From contig NZ_AP019308.1 of assembly GCF_003945345.1 (NCBI RefSeq), positions 4,357,501 through 4,421,500 of the forward strand: a DNA stretch of 64,000 nt. Reading direction: 5' to 3'. Both the position numbers and the translations under genes were made by a program. The notes beneath the pieces are model-generated. The model saw nothing but the letters and a program-made list of their open reading frames with translations. It ran no database searches and was not told the DNA's origin. Of the stretch, positions 7,892 to 16,097 are shown one piece after another. Source of the stretch: Paenibacillus baekrokdamisoli. Lineage in GTDB: Bacteria; Bacillota; Bacilli; Paenibacillales; Paenibacillaceae. The stretch's first letter is position 1. Each line of letters starts with the position of its first letter.

Positions 7892-8857
7892 TTAAATCAA
7901 TTTTTCTTCGCCAAGACGTTTGGCGATCCTATTGGCCATAAATAGCAGGATGATGCTGACAACGGTTTTGAATATGCCGGCAGCCGTACCAAGCGAATAG
8001 TTCCCGATCTTGAGACCGTATTTCAGCACGAAAATGTCGATCGTTTCCGAATAATCGCTGACTTGCCCGTTGCCGAGGAAATATTGTACCTCGAAGCCTC
8101 CGCCGTTTAGCATCCAACCGATATTGAGAATTAGCAATATAATGATGACAGGCTTAATGCCCGGCAGCGTAATGTGCAATATTTTGCGAATGCGACTCGC
8201 TCCGTCGATATCCGCTGCTTCATAGAGGGCCGGATCAATGGAAGCGATCGCGGCTAAGTAGATGATGGCGTTCCAGCCGACTTCCTTCCATACGTTCGCG
8301 GCTCCGACGATCCCCCAGAAATATTTGCCTTCTCCAAGCCACAAAATCGGCGTGTCGATCAAATGAAGCTTCATCAGCACGATATTGACAATGCCGTCCT
8401 CGGTGGACAGCGACGTTGAGACGATACCCGTGACGATAACCCACGATAGAAAATGCGGCAGGTATGAGATCGTCTGAATCGCTCGTTTGAGAAAAGTCTT
8501 TTTAATCTCATTCAGTAAAATCGCGAAGCCGATCGCGGTCATGAAGCCGAGCACCAAACTGATGAGACTCATGGAGATCGTGTTACGTAGCACTCGTACG
8601 AATCCGTCATCTTGGAATAAGAAGCGGAATTGGTCGAGCCCTACCCATTTCTGATCGAAAATCGAGTGCCCCGGTTGATATTGTTGGAAGGCCATAAGCC
8701 AGCCCCAGATCGGTACGTAGTTGAAAATAATGACGTATATGAGCAATGGAAAAGACATAAAGATAAGCTGCTTCTGGCTGACCATCCGTCTCCAGACCTT
8801 CTCGGTCCGCCGCATAGGCTTTGCTGCAATTTCTTTTCCCAGGACCGCGTTAGGCAT
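7892..8857 (-). CDS. Sugar ABC transporter permease, LplB type
   Basis: A 321-residue membrane subunit with about six predicted helices, the first at LIFMSFPLLIYVIIFNYVPI. The EAA motif EAADIDGASRIRKILHI followed by TLPGIKPVI is a clear ATPase-contact loop. The start at 8857 reads MPNAVLGKEIAAKPMRRTEK, with a basic stretch before the first helix. It sits between the binding-protein gene (8927) and the YtcP-type permease (7879) and is co-transcribed with them. Family knowledge: LplB/YtcP pairs import polygalacturonan, aldouronate or other oligosaccharides; which one cannot be decided from sequence. Confidence 0.9.
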   Translation of the reverse strand: MPNAVLGKEIAAKPMRRTEKVWRRMVSQKQLIFMSFPLLIYVIIFNYVPIWGWLMAFQQYQPGHSIFDQKWVGLDQFRFLFQDDGFVRVLRNTISMSLISLVLGFMTAIGFAILLNEIKKTFLKRAIQTISYLPHFLSWVIVTGIVSTSLSTEDGIVNIVLMKLHLIDTPILWLGEGKYFWGIVGAANVWKEVGWNAIIYLAAIASIDPALYEAADIDGASRIRKILHITLPGIKPVIIILLILNIGWMLNGGGFEVQYFLGNGQVSDYSETIDIFVLKYGLKIGNYSLGTAAGIFKTVVSIILLFMANRIAKRLGEEKLI

Positions 8858-8926
8858 CGGCTTTAACTCCTTGTCTGTTGCTAGCGGAAGGCAAGAGGAT
8901 TCCCCTTGCCTTCTGCCTGCCTCTAA

Positions 8927-10642
8927 TTAATTGCTCCAATTATCCTGGCGCCATTTCAGTTGCTCGTTGATGCGATCCAAGTAAGCTTTGGTATCTACTT
9001 TCTCCATTGCCTTACCGTAATCGGCCCAGACGCTTTCGAATTGATCCGCTTTGGACAAGATGGATTTCGGCAAATATTTGAGCGCGAGATCCTTCATCTT
9101 CTGTTCGGCGATCTTGGCTGGCGAACCTTCGATCAGATCGATGTTCCATGCCGGATAAGAAACCCGGTTTTCAGGCGGCTGCGAGAAGAGGTCGGAACGA
9201 AACTTCAAGCCGTATGCCGAGAACAATTCCTTGTCGATCGGCTTGAGCGTCGCGAAATATTCATCGGGTTGGTTGCCAGGAGAATCCGCGTTGCCGTCGG
9301 CGTACGTGCCTTGAAAATGCGGAAGGGCGTCGTAGAGCGCATAGGCTCTATTCGCTTGCTTCCATGCGACGTCATCGGATTTTTTGCGCTGTTCATCCGT
9401 ACGGAAGAACTTTCCGTCGCTGCCGACTTGATAGTCTTCTCCTTCGATTCCCCAGCTGAACACTTTTTGCCATTTCTCGGTCATGATCGTATCCAAGAAC
9501 TTGATGATTTTGACCGGATCCTTCGCATTAACCGTAATGCCGAACCCGTTACCCAGATTCAGAGGCGGACGTTCCATATAATAGTCCTTGATGCTCGCGT
9601 CATAGACGAGCGGGAAGCCGAAGTACGTCCGATCGAATTTTTGTTGAGAAATAAGCGTGTTTTCGCTTTGACTGAAGTTCCATTGATGGTCGAACATCCC
9701 GAGCACGCGGCCGCTGGCGATTTTGGCCAAATATTGATCGTAGTTTTGCGCAAACGCCTCGTTATCGATCATCCCTTTGGCGTTCTCCTCGTTCAGCTTC
9801 TTGAAATAAGGCTTCGCGACATCCGTAGCCTCGAATAGCGATGCAACGTTCGTCTTCGGATCTACGATTACGCCGCCATCGTTCGGATAGCCTGCTAGAT
9901 GCTCCGGCGCGTTCCTCAATTCGAATACACGCCAGTCGAAGGCAAGCGTCGTATATCCGATCGTCGGTTGTCCGTCGATTTGCGGATATTTCGCTTTATA
10001 CTTCTCAAGCAGGTTGAAGTAATCGTCCAACGTCTTCAGCTTCGGATAACCGAATTCCTTGAGCACCGCTTTCTGAATATAGAATGCCGGTCCGTTATAA
10101 AACGTCGCGTTGTAGGTGCCTTGAATTACGCCATAGTTAGGCAGCCAATAAATATGCCCGTCGCCCGGGTCCTTCAGCTTGTTCCAGACTTTGGCGTAGT
10201 GAGCTTTAAGGTTAGGAGCGTACTGTTCGATCAAGTCTTCCAAAGGGATGACGGCTTTGGCTGCCGTCAACTTCTGATTAGACGTAATCAAGTCCGGATA
10301 ATCTCCACCGGCGATCATTACGCCGAGCTTCTGTTCCAGGTCGCCAACTAAATATTCTTCTTTCAGCGTAACGCCTAGCTCGTCTTTCATTTTCTTATAT
10401 ATCTTATTGGTGTCCGTCGGGACCACGCCGCCTCCTCCGTTGAACAAGGAAATCGTCAACGGTTCGGGCGCAGCGTCCTCAGAAGCGCTCGCAGAAGGCG
10501 ACTGACTTGGTTTTTCGGTAGACTGGGATGTCGATGGGCTGCTATCGTTATTTCCCTTTTTCGAACAGCCTGCAGCTACGATACTGAATACGAAAACTAG
10601 TAAGATCAATCCTAGGGCTGTCTTTCTTGCATAAACCCTCAT
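8927..10642 (-). CDS. Extracellular sugar-binding lipoprotein, LplA type
   Basis: A 571-residue substrate-binding protein for the adjacent ABC importer. The N-terminus is a lipoprotein signal: basic start MRVYARK, hydrophobic LGLILLVFVFSIVA and lipobox AAGC with the lipidated Cys at about residue 26, followed by a Ser/Pro-rich linker. The rest is a large CUT1-type binding protein fold, including ITVNAKDP and ANRAYALYDAL. The size (about 570 rather than 420 residues) fits the LplA group, which binds long oligosaccharides. The ATG at 10642 follows GAGGGGG. A two-component system immediately upstream probably controls it. Confidence 0.9.
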   Translation of the reverse strand: MRVYARKTALGLILLVFVFSIVAAGCSKKGNNDSSPSTSQSTEKPSQSPSASASEDAAPEPLTISLFNGGGGVVPTDTNKIYKKMKDELGVTLKEEYLVGDLEQKLGVMIAGGDYPDLITSNQKLTAAKAVIPLEDLIEQYAPNLKAHYAKVWNKLKDPGDGHIYWLPNYGVIQGTYNATFYNGPAFYIQKAVLKEFGYPKLKTLDDYFNLLEKYKAKYPQIDGQPTIGYTTLAFDWRVFELRNAPEHLAGYPNDGGVIVDPKTNVASLFEATDVAKPYFKKLNEENAKGMIDNEAFAQNYDQYLAKIASGRVLGMFDHQWNFSQSENTLISQQKFDRTYFGFPLVYDASIKDYYMERPPLNLGNGFGITVNAKDPVKIIKFLDTIMTEKWQKVFSWGIEGEDYQVGSDGKFFRTDEQRKKSDDVAWKQANRAYALYDALPHFQGTYADGNADSPGNQPDEYFATLKPIDKELFSAYGLKFRSDLFSQPPENRVSYPAWNIDLIEGSPAKIAEQKMKDLALKYLPKSILSKADQFESVWADYGKAMEKVDTKAYLDRINEQLKWRQDNWSN

Positions 10643-10714
10643 TGTGAATCCCCCTCGTCGGAATTAGAGCAAAGCGGCGCGCAATCGCCTTGCCTCTCTT
10701 AATTATCGCGATTA

Positions 10715-10728
10715 TGAATGCGGTTACA
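10715..10728. promoter_or_regulatory. Possible catabolite-responsive element
   Basis: TGAATGCGGTTACA upstream of the lplA-type gene matches the CcpA consensus TGNAANCGNWNNCA with one mismatch (position 5). The position between the regulator gene and the transporter is sensible, but a single near match is weak evidence. Confidence 0.3.
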
Positions 10729-10813
10729 ATTCACGGATTAAAGCTTATCCCCCCCGAAAAATATAATTGATTACGCTTTAATCCAAGAAACCGCGCGAAC
10801 GACCGTAAGGAGG

Positions 10814-11881
10814 CTACCTCGCCATAGACCGATAAATAGAGGGCTTCATTCTCACTCTCATCTCGAATTGCTGCAGGAAATAGTTGTATTGGCCGTATCC
10901 GACTTCCTCGGCAATCGTGCTCGTTTTAAAATCCGTCTCGCGGAGCAATCGTTTCGCCTCCTCGATTCGCAAATCGTGGATTCGATCCAACAAACCGAAA
11001 CCGTGCTTATCCTGATAGGCTTTGCCTAAATAAACGGGATTCAAATAATAAAGGCTCGCGATCTGTTTGATAGACAAGCCGGCGCGATAATTCTCCTGGA
11101 TATAACGGTCGATAACGGCCATCGTGCCGCCCGGATTACGCGCTTGTAACGCACGGATTTCTTCCATGACCTCGTTTGCGTAAGCTAGAATGCCTTCCGG
11201 CGTGCCAGAGTGCGACGAATGCTCCGTTCCCGGCCGGCGCAATAAACCGGAAGGTTCCCCTCCCAGCTCTTGAAGGAGACGCGCGCATTGAAATTCCAGA
11301 TGGCTTACGAGCATGCCGACCCACTCCGGAGAATGAGTTCCGATTTCGTCGAACAGCTGCCGGATGGCAGCGGACGCTTTGTCCGGATTGAGCCGCTCGA
11401 TCGCTTCCAGGATCAGCATAATAGGCCGAACCGCTTCGAACGGGATTCGCGATTCGCCGGGGATGGCCGCGGCAGTCGTTACGGGACTGCCTCTTTGGCG
11501 CGACGATTCCAGACGGAGGCGTACTTTCCGTAACACCTCCGCTGCCTCTTCCCGAATAATCGGCTTCAGTAAATAATGATTTATGCCCAGTATCAGTGCC
11601 CTCTTGGCATACGGGAATTCGCTGTAGCCGCTCACGATAACGAATTCCGGATGCTGCCGGTCTTCGTTCCGTATACGATCGATTAAATCCAGACCGTTCA
11701 TGACGGGCATGCGGATGTCCGTCACGACGACGTCCGGCCCGACTCGTCCGATTGCCTCGAGCGCCTCTTCCCCGCTCTGGCATACTCCGCACACGCGAAA
11801 ACCGTGCTCCTCCCAATCTACGAATAGTTGCATGCCCTCGATCGCCAGAGGTTCATCGTCCACAAGCAATACCGAGTACAT
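10814..11881 (-). CDS. YesN-type response regulator with AraC-type DNA-binding domain
   Basis: A 355-residue transcription activator. The receiver domain is at residues 1-120: acidic pocket DDEPLA, phospho-acceptor Asp in DVVVTDIRMP (about residue 55), and the conserved Lys in YLLKPI. A variable middle follows. The C-terminal AraC-type double helix-turn-helix (about 250-355) contains LSIKQIASLYYLNPVYLGKAY and the second helix region ending SIYRSMAR. It lies 6 bp after the sensor kinase and upstream of the transporter genes, so it probably activates the lplA-type promoter when the kinase senses its sugar. A second YesN-type regulator on the other side of the same kinase is unusual. Confidence 0.9.
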   Translation of the reverse strand: MYSVLLVDDEPLAIEGMQLFVDWEEHGFRVCGVCQSGEEALEAIGRVGPDVVVTDIRMPVMNGLDLIDRIRNEDRQHPEFVIVSGYSEFPYAKRALILGINHYLLKPIIREEAAEVLRKVRLRLESSRQRGSPVTTAAAIPGESRIPFEAVRPIMLILEAIERLNPDKASAAIRQLFDEIGTHSPEWVGMLVSHLEFQCARLLQELGGEPSGLLRRPGTEHSSHSGTPEGILAYANEVMEEIRALQARNPGGTMAVIDRYIQENYRAGLSIKQIASLYYLNPVYLGKAYQDKHGFGLLDRIHDLRIEEAKRLLRETDFKTSTIAEEVGYGQYNYFLQQFEMRVRMKPSIYRSMAR

Positions 11882-11887
11882 TAGGTG

Positions 11888-13690
11888 TCAACCTCCCGTT
11901 CTTCCTAAGCTTGCTCCCGTTTCCAGGGATGAGGGTAAGGCAGGGATCCGTATTCTGATCTTCGTACCTATATTCATCCCGCTCTCGATAGACAGATCGA
12001 CATGATCTCCATAATGCAGCTTTAGCCTCTTATATACGTTGCGGAGCCCGATATTCTCGTCCGCGTTCAGTCCGTCGTTCAGTTGGTTGCGAATTTCGCC
12101 CAGCCGATCTGGGTCGATTCCTTTGCCGTTATCCTCGACCATAATCCATAGGTAAGCGTCCACCCGCTGCGCTTCAATTCGGATGTAGCGCTGTCCTTTG
12201 ACCGATTGCAGCCCATGCTTGCATGCATTCTCGACGAGCGGCTGAATACACATCTTAGGTACGTAACACCGGGAGGCGTCATCTTCGATCTCAAGCGTAT
12301 AATCGAACCGATCGGTGAACCGGAACTTCTCTATTTTCAAGTACATTTCGGTAAAATGAAGTTCATCCTGCAAGGTTACGGCGTCGTCTGACCAACTTAA
12401 CATACGGCGAAGCAGAAGGGATAAGCTCTTGATGATGTCCGTCACCTCGGTGTATCCGTTCTTCACGCTGACGACGAGAAGGGCGTTTAACGTATTGAAC
12501 AGAAAATGCGGATTCATCTGGCTTTGCAGTAGCTTCATTTCCGCCCGAACCCCTTCCAGCTGCAAATCCTTTTGTTGGATTTCGAGCTTGTATACGTCAT
12601 TGATCAGGGTCTGGATCTTCGTGGTCATCCGATTAAAGCTGCGAATTAGCCCGCCGATTTCATCCTTTCCTTCGGGAAACAAGATCAGATCGAATTTCTC
12701 GTCCTTGGCCTTGTCCATGTGGCGGGAGAGCCTCTTGATCCGGTAATTGTAGGAACGCAGGATGATGAAAATAAGAGAGGTCGGCACCAGGATACTGATC
12801 GCCGCCAGCAGCCAGATGAACCTTTCCGAGTCATTCAGCGAAGCTTGAAACAAGCCGCCGTCCGCCACGCCGGCCATGGTCCAGCCTTGGATATAGGATG
12901 CTGTGCCAAGCCGGCTATTGAATGTCAGGCCTTCATCGCCGGTTGGCGGCGGAGACGCGGAAGAGGACATAAACAATGCGGAAGGAAACACGATTTGCCC
13001 GCCGTCGTCTACGATTCGCAAATTCATATAAGGCTTTTCCTGGCTCAGAATCGAGTCTACTCCGCTGACATTGATATCGATTTTCAAATACTTCACGTAA
13101 TGGCCGTAGATCGGAAATCCGTTCAGTTTCCGGATGATGCTAAGATACTCCCTGATATTGCTTGAGTTCATCGGATCGGTGTCTTTGTAAGCCATGATGT
13201 TCACGGAAGACGGGGAATCCGCGACTTTCCGGTACCAAGGACTATTCTTCACGGCGTCGTCTAGATGAAAATAGTTGCCGCCGCTTGCGATCGTCTCGTT
13301 CTCCGTATAGATGGAGATGTTCTCGACGTACGGATAAGCGGATAAGAACGGCTTCATTTTCTCGCTTAGAACGCTATTATAGCTGTCGTAATAAGCGACG
13401 ATATCGGAATAATCCTGGTCCATCAACTCGTACAAGGAACGGTCGGTCGCCACGGAATGGCTTAAAGTAACGCCGCCCAGGATGAAGTCCATCGCTTTGG
13501 TAGATGCCCGGTTGAGCGTCATTTGGAGATTGTTTTTCTCGCGGGTTTCAATGTTCTGGGATACTTGCTGGAAGAAAAGCGCGGTTATCGTAAGAATAGG
13601 GACAAGAATGCACAGTAAATAAATGAGCAAAAATTTCCAAGTAAGCGGAATATCATTGACGAATTTCAGCCATCCGCCGGTTGTGCGCAT
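11888..13690 (-). CDS. YesM-type sensor histidine kinase
   Basis: A 600-residue membrane sensor. TM1 is at about residues 17-40 (WKFLLIYLLCILVPILTI), an extracellular dCache-like sensing region extends to about 285, and TM2 is at LLAAISILVPTSLIFIIL. A HAMP linker follows (RLSRHMDKAK). The His_kinase domain has the phospho-accepting His in QSQMNPHFLFNTLNALL, and the ATPase domain ends with N box QPLVENACKHGL and G box DNGKGIDPDR. Length and order are typical. The gene lies between two response regulators, 6 bp before the first and 14 bp after the second, so one kinase may phosphorylate both. GGAGG precedes the ATG at 13690. Confidence 0.93.
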   Translation of the reverse strand: MRTTGGWLKFVNDIPLTWKFLLIYLLCILVPILTITALFFQQVSQNIETREKNNLQMTLNRASTKAMDFILGGVTLSHSVATDRSLYELMDQDYSDIVAYYDSYNSVLSEKMKPFLSAYPYVENISIYTENETIASGGNYFHLDDAVKNSPWYRKVADSPSSVNIMAYKDTDPMNSSNIREYLSIIRKLNGFPIYGHYVKYLKIDINVSGVDSILSQEKPYMNLRIVDDGGQIVFPSALFMSSSASPPPTGDEGLTFNSRLGTASYIQGWTMAGVADGGLFQASLNDSERFIWLLAAISILVPTSLIFIILRSYNYRIKRLSRHMDKAKDEKFDLILFPEGKDEIGGLIRSFNRMTTKIQTLINDVYKLEIQQKDLQLEGVRAEMKLLQSQMNPHFLFNTLNALLVVSVKNGYTEVTDIIKSLSLLLRRMLSWSDDAVTLQDELHFTEMYLKIEKFRFTDRFDYTLEIEDDASRCYVPKMCIQPLVENACKHGLQSVKGQRYIRIEAQRVDAYLWIMVEDNGKGIDPDRLGEIRNQLNDGLNADENIGLRNVYKRLKLHYGDHVDLSIESGMNIGTKIRIRIPALPSSLETGASLGRTGG

Positions 13691-13704
13691 CCGTGTTCCT
13701 CCAT

Positions 13705-14754
13705 TCAGTCAGCTTTTTTATATTGGGAAGGGAGGGTATTCGTGAATTGTTTGAATTTCGACGCGAACAGTTCCGGATCCACGTAGCCGACACTTCGCGC
13801 GACGTTGGCGACTTTCAGGTCGGTTCTTCGCAACAGCTTCTGCGCTTCCGCGATCCGGATAGAGTGAACATAATCGAGAAAGGACATGCCGACGGTTTTC
13901 TTGAACAGCTGTCCGAGATACGCCGGCTGAATATACAACTCTTGGGCGACTTGCTTGAGCTTAAGCGGCTTGCGAAAGTGATGACGAACATATCGCGCCG
14001 CTTCTCCGGCCACTCCCTCTTTCAGTCTGCGTTGTGCGAGATTTGTTGCCGCTTCCTTGCAAAGTGCCGTTAAGTCCACAAGCCAGGAGTCTTCGGAGGA
14101 ATCCGCGAACATCGACGAATGAAGAAATACCCTTTCGCCCATTTCCTCGAACGTTTCTTGTTCCGATATTCTGCGAATCAGATCTAAAATCATGTTCGCA
14201 ACGAAGGACCGTAAACCCGCTTCGGGAGCCGTTCGCTTCATATGCCAGTACAGCCGTTTCGCCGCTGTCTCGATTCGGTCGACGTCATTGTTCTCGATGG
14301 CAAATAGCAAAGCTTCTTCTTCCTTCAGCGAGTCCCCTTCCTGCTCGTGCTGAGTGCCGTATTCGGCCTCTTTCCGTTCCGCTTCCCACTCATTGCGGAG
14401 TTCGGATAAAGTAAGATGAATCTCATCGGTATCGATCGGTTTCAGCCAATAATTCCGAACGGAATATTGGAGCGCTTTGTGAGCGTAAGAGAAATCGTCG
14501 TGACCGCTTAGAATGACGAATAGAGCGCACTGCCGGGTGGCGGCGCACTTCTCGATTAATTGCAGCCCGTCGATGATCGGCATGCAAACGTCGGTGACGA
14601 CCAAATCGGGGTTAAGCTGCTTTATGAGCTCGAATGCGTCTTCGCCATCGCAGGCTTCGCCGCATATGGCAAACCCGTGGCTTTTCCAATCGACCATAAG
14701 CCGAAGTCCTTCCAGCACAAGCGGCTCATCGTCTACCAACAACACTCGATACAT
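13705..14754 (-). CDS. YesN-type response regulator (second copy at the same locus)
   Basis: About 349 residues starting MYRVLLVDDEPLVLEG; I prefer the ATG at 14754 because the receiver domain starts there and AAGGAAG lies upstream, while the longer frame (to 14829) adds a non-conserved tail. The phospho-acceptor is in DLVVTDVCMP and the conserved Lys in YWLKPID. The C-terminal AraC-type region includes LKLKQVAQELYIQPAYLGQLF and ends LPSQYKKAD. It is the first gene of the leftward operon (regulator, kinase, regulator, binding protein, permeases) and differs clearly from the regulator at 10814, so it may bind another promoter. Confidence 0.9.
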   Translation of the reverse strand: MYRVLLVDDEPLVLEGLRLMVDWKSHGFAICGEACDGEDAFELIKQLNPDLVVTDVCMPIIDGLQLIEKCAATRQCALFVILSGHDDFSYAHKALQYSVRNYWLKPIDTDEIHLTLSELRNEWEAERKEAEYGTQHEQEGDSLKEEEALLFAIENNDVDRIETAAKRLYWHMKRTAPEAGLRSFVANMILDLIRRISEQETFEEMGERVFLHSSMFADSSEDSWLVDLTALCKEAATNLAQRRLKEGVAGEAARYVRHHFRKPLKLKQVAQELYIQPAYLGQLFKKTVGMSFLDYVHSIRIAEAQKLLRRTDLKVANVARSVGYVDPELFASKFKQFTNTLPSQYKKAD

Positions 14755-15152
14755 CCCGCTCACTTCCTTATTCGAAGATACGAGTTCTATTCTCTTCCTT
14801 CGTTCCCACTCTACTTTATGTGCTTTCAAATGTCAGTTCAGAAAATAAACGATCATCCCCCTAATATTATTGCATTTTCCTCAAGAATCACAATGGTAAA
14901 TTTGCCAATAATTATAATACTAAAAAAGCTAACCCCACCGCCATGAATCATGCTTGCGAAGTCAACTCTTACTTGATCCTTACGGCTGTTTGACGCGCCT
15001 GAAATTTATTCAAATATTGTTTCGATGTAAATAACCGCCGAGCGTGGATTCGGGACATCGTAGGGATGTTTGATTAAAATCATTTTTTACAAAAACCACT
15101 CCGAACTTTATGTTAATATTTACTAAGGAAAATTGAACGGGAGGGTAAGAAC
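14755..15152. other. Divergent intergenic region between the two-component operon and the aph-like gene
   Basis: This 400-bp AT-rich spacer holds start signals for both directions. A promoter for the rightward gene is listed separately. For the leftward operon I see no strong pair of boxes. No coding remnant or RNA gene is apparent. Confidence 0.6.
15086..15114 (+). promoter_or_regulatory. Sigma-A type promoter of the aph-like gene
   Basis: TTTACA (15086-15091) and TATGTT (15109-15114) are separated by 17 bp, 39 bp before the ATG at 15153, which is itself preceded by GGGAGGG. Confidence 0.6.
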
Positions 15153-15884
15153 ATGAAACGTACGGAGGTTTCCTTTGATATTGAGAAGTTACCACTGACC
15201 ATCAGGCAGTATATAAATGGGGCAACAATTTATGATAGTAGTTGTTCCGAAAATGCAAAGACACTTTTTGTTTCGGGTGCAGAACGTGCTTTTCTAAAGA
15301 TAAGCAAAAGAGGTTCACTTGAACGTGAATACAAAATGACAAAATTTTTACATAAACATAACTTCGCACCGAATGCCATAGCCTATGAATCAGAATTAGA
15401 TTATGATTATTTATTTACAGAAGCGGTAAATGGTGAAGACGGAACAGCAGTGCTACACATTGAGAATCCTAGTAAATTGGCATGTGTGTTCGGTGAATAT
15501 CTAAAAATGTTGCATTCACTTCCTACCGAGGGCTGTCCATATGACAATAGAACTAATGAATTGTTAAACGAATCACAAATTAAGGGAATAGACCTTAGTG
15601 TTATGAATGAGTACAACTATTCAGCTATTGACAATGTGGTAATTCATGGTGATTACTGCTTACCTAATATCATAATGGATAACTTTTCATTCAAAGGTTT
15701 TATTGATTTAGGATATGGTGAGGTAGGCGACAGACACTACGATATTTATTGGGGAATATGGACACTAAATTATAACTTGAAGACTGATAGATACAGGCAG
15801 TTATTTTTAGATGCATATGGAAGAAGTGATATTGACGAGGACGGACTCAATTACTTTACAAAACTCATTAAGTTGACGGATTAA
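15153..15884 (+). CDS. Aminoglycoside phosphotransferase family protein (APH(3')-like)
   Basis: A 243-residue kinase of the APH/choline kinase fold, which transfers phosphate from ATP to aminoglycosides or related small molecules in the cytoplasm. Key motifs are AFLKISKRGSLEREY (nucleotide-binding Lys and the following Glu), the Brenner motif VIHGDYCLPN (about residues 163-172; catalytic Asp, Asn) and the metal-binding IDLGYGEVGDRHYD. Length is slightly below APH(3') enzymes (about 264). It has its own promoter and terminator and lies next to a mobile-element scar at 15998, so it may have arrived by transfer. Whether it gives drug resistance cannot be told. Confidence 0.85.
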   Translation: MKRTEVSFDIEKLPLTIRQYINGATIYDSSCSENAKTLFVSGAERAFLKISKRGSLEREYKMTKFLHKHNFAPNAIAYESELDYDYLFTEAVNGEDGTAVLHIENPSKLACVFGEYLKMLHSLPTEGCPYDNRTNELLNESQIKGIDLSVMNEYNYSAIDNVVIHGDYCLPNIIMDNFSFKGFIDLGYGEVGDRHYDIYWGIWTLNYNLKTDRYRQLFLDAYGRSDIDEDGLNYFTKLIKLTD

Positions 15885-15916
15885 TATCATCAATTAGCAG
15901 TATTCATTCAACAAAA

Positions 15917-15940
15917 AAGAGGGGCTTTCGCCCCTCTTTG
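15917..15940 (+). terminator. Terminator after the aph-like gene
   Basis: AAAGAGGGGCTTTCGCCCCTCTTT is a perfect hairpin with an A-rich 5' side and a T-run on the 3' side, so it could act in both directions. Confidence 0.85.
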
Positions 15941-15965
15941 CTATTTCCGCCAATACATCTCCGAT

Positions 15966-16007
15966 TTAATTGTCCTTCCGCACTAACAGTGAACAACATT
16001 CCACATG
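15966..16007 (-). other. rlmD-like recombination core, copy 2 (left edge of the IetAS island)
   Basis: The minus strand reads VYSSHVECCSLLVRKDN and a stop, with core CATGTGGAAT (complement of 15998-16007). The tail CCSLL resembles copy 5 at 44660-44698, while the part before the core (YSS) resembles copy 4. This mix is what an attachment-site hybrid would look like. Confidence 0.5.
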
Positions 16008-16097
16008 TGAGGAGTAGACAGTGACAACAATCAAAAATGTGTCCAGAGGATCGGTGTTTGCTCTGTACCAAAAACTACCTTTGGACACGAAATTCGA

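Noticed and set aside
8960..9838. 292-codon open frame on the plus strand
   Set aside because: It is the mirror of the sugar-binding lipoprotein gene, has no recognisable domain and no ribosome binding site; it results from the GC-rich codon use of that gene.
12719..13165. 148-codon frame opposite the sensor kinase
   Set aside because: Antisense shadow of the kinase gene with Arg/Gly-rich, non-protein-like composition.
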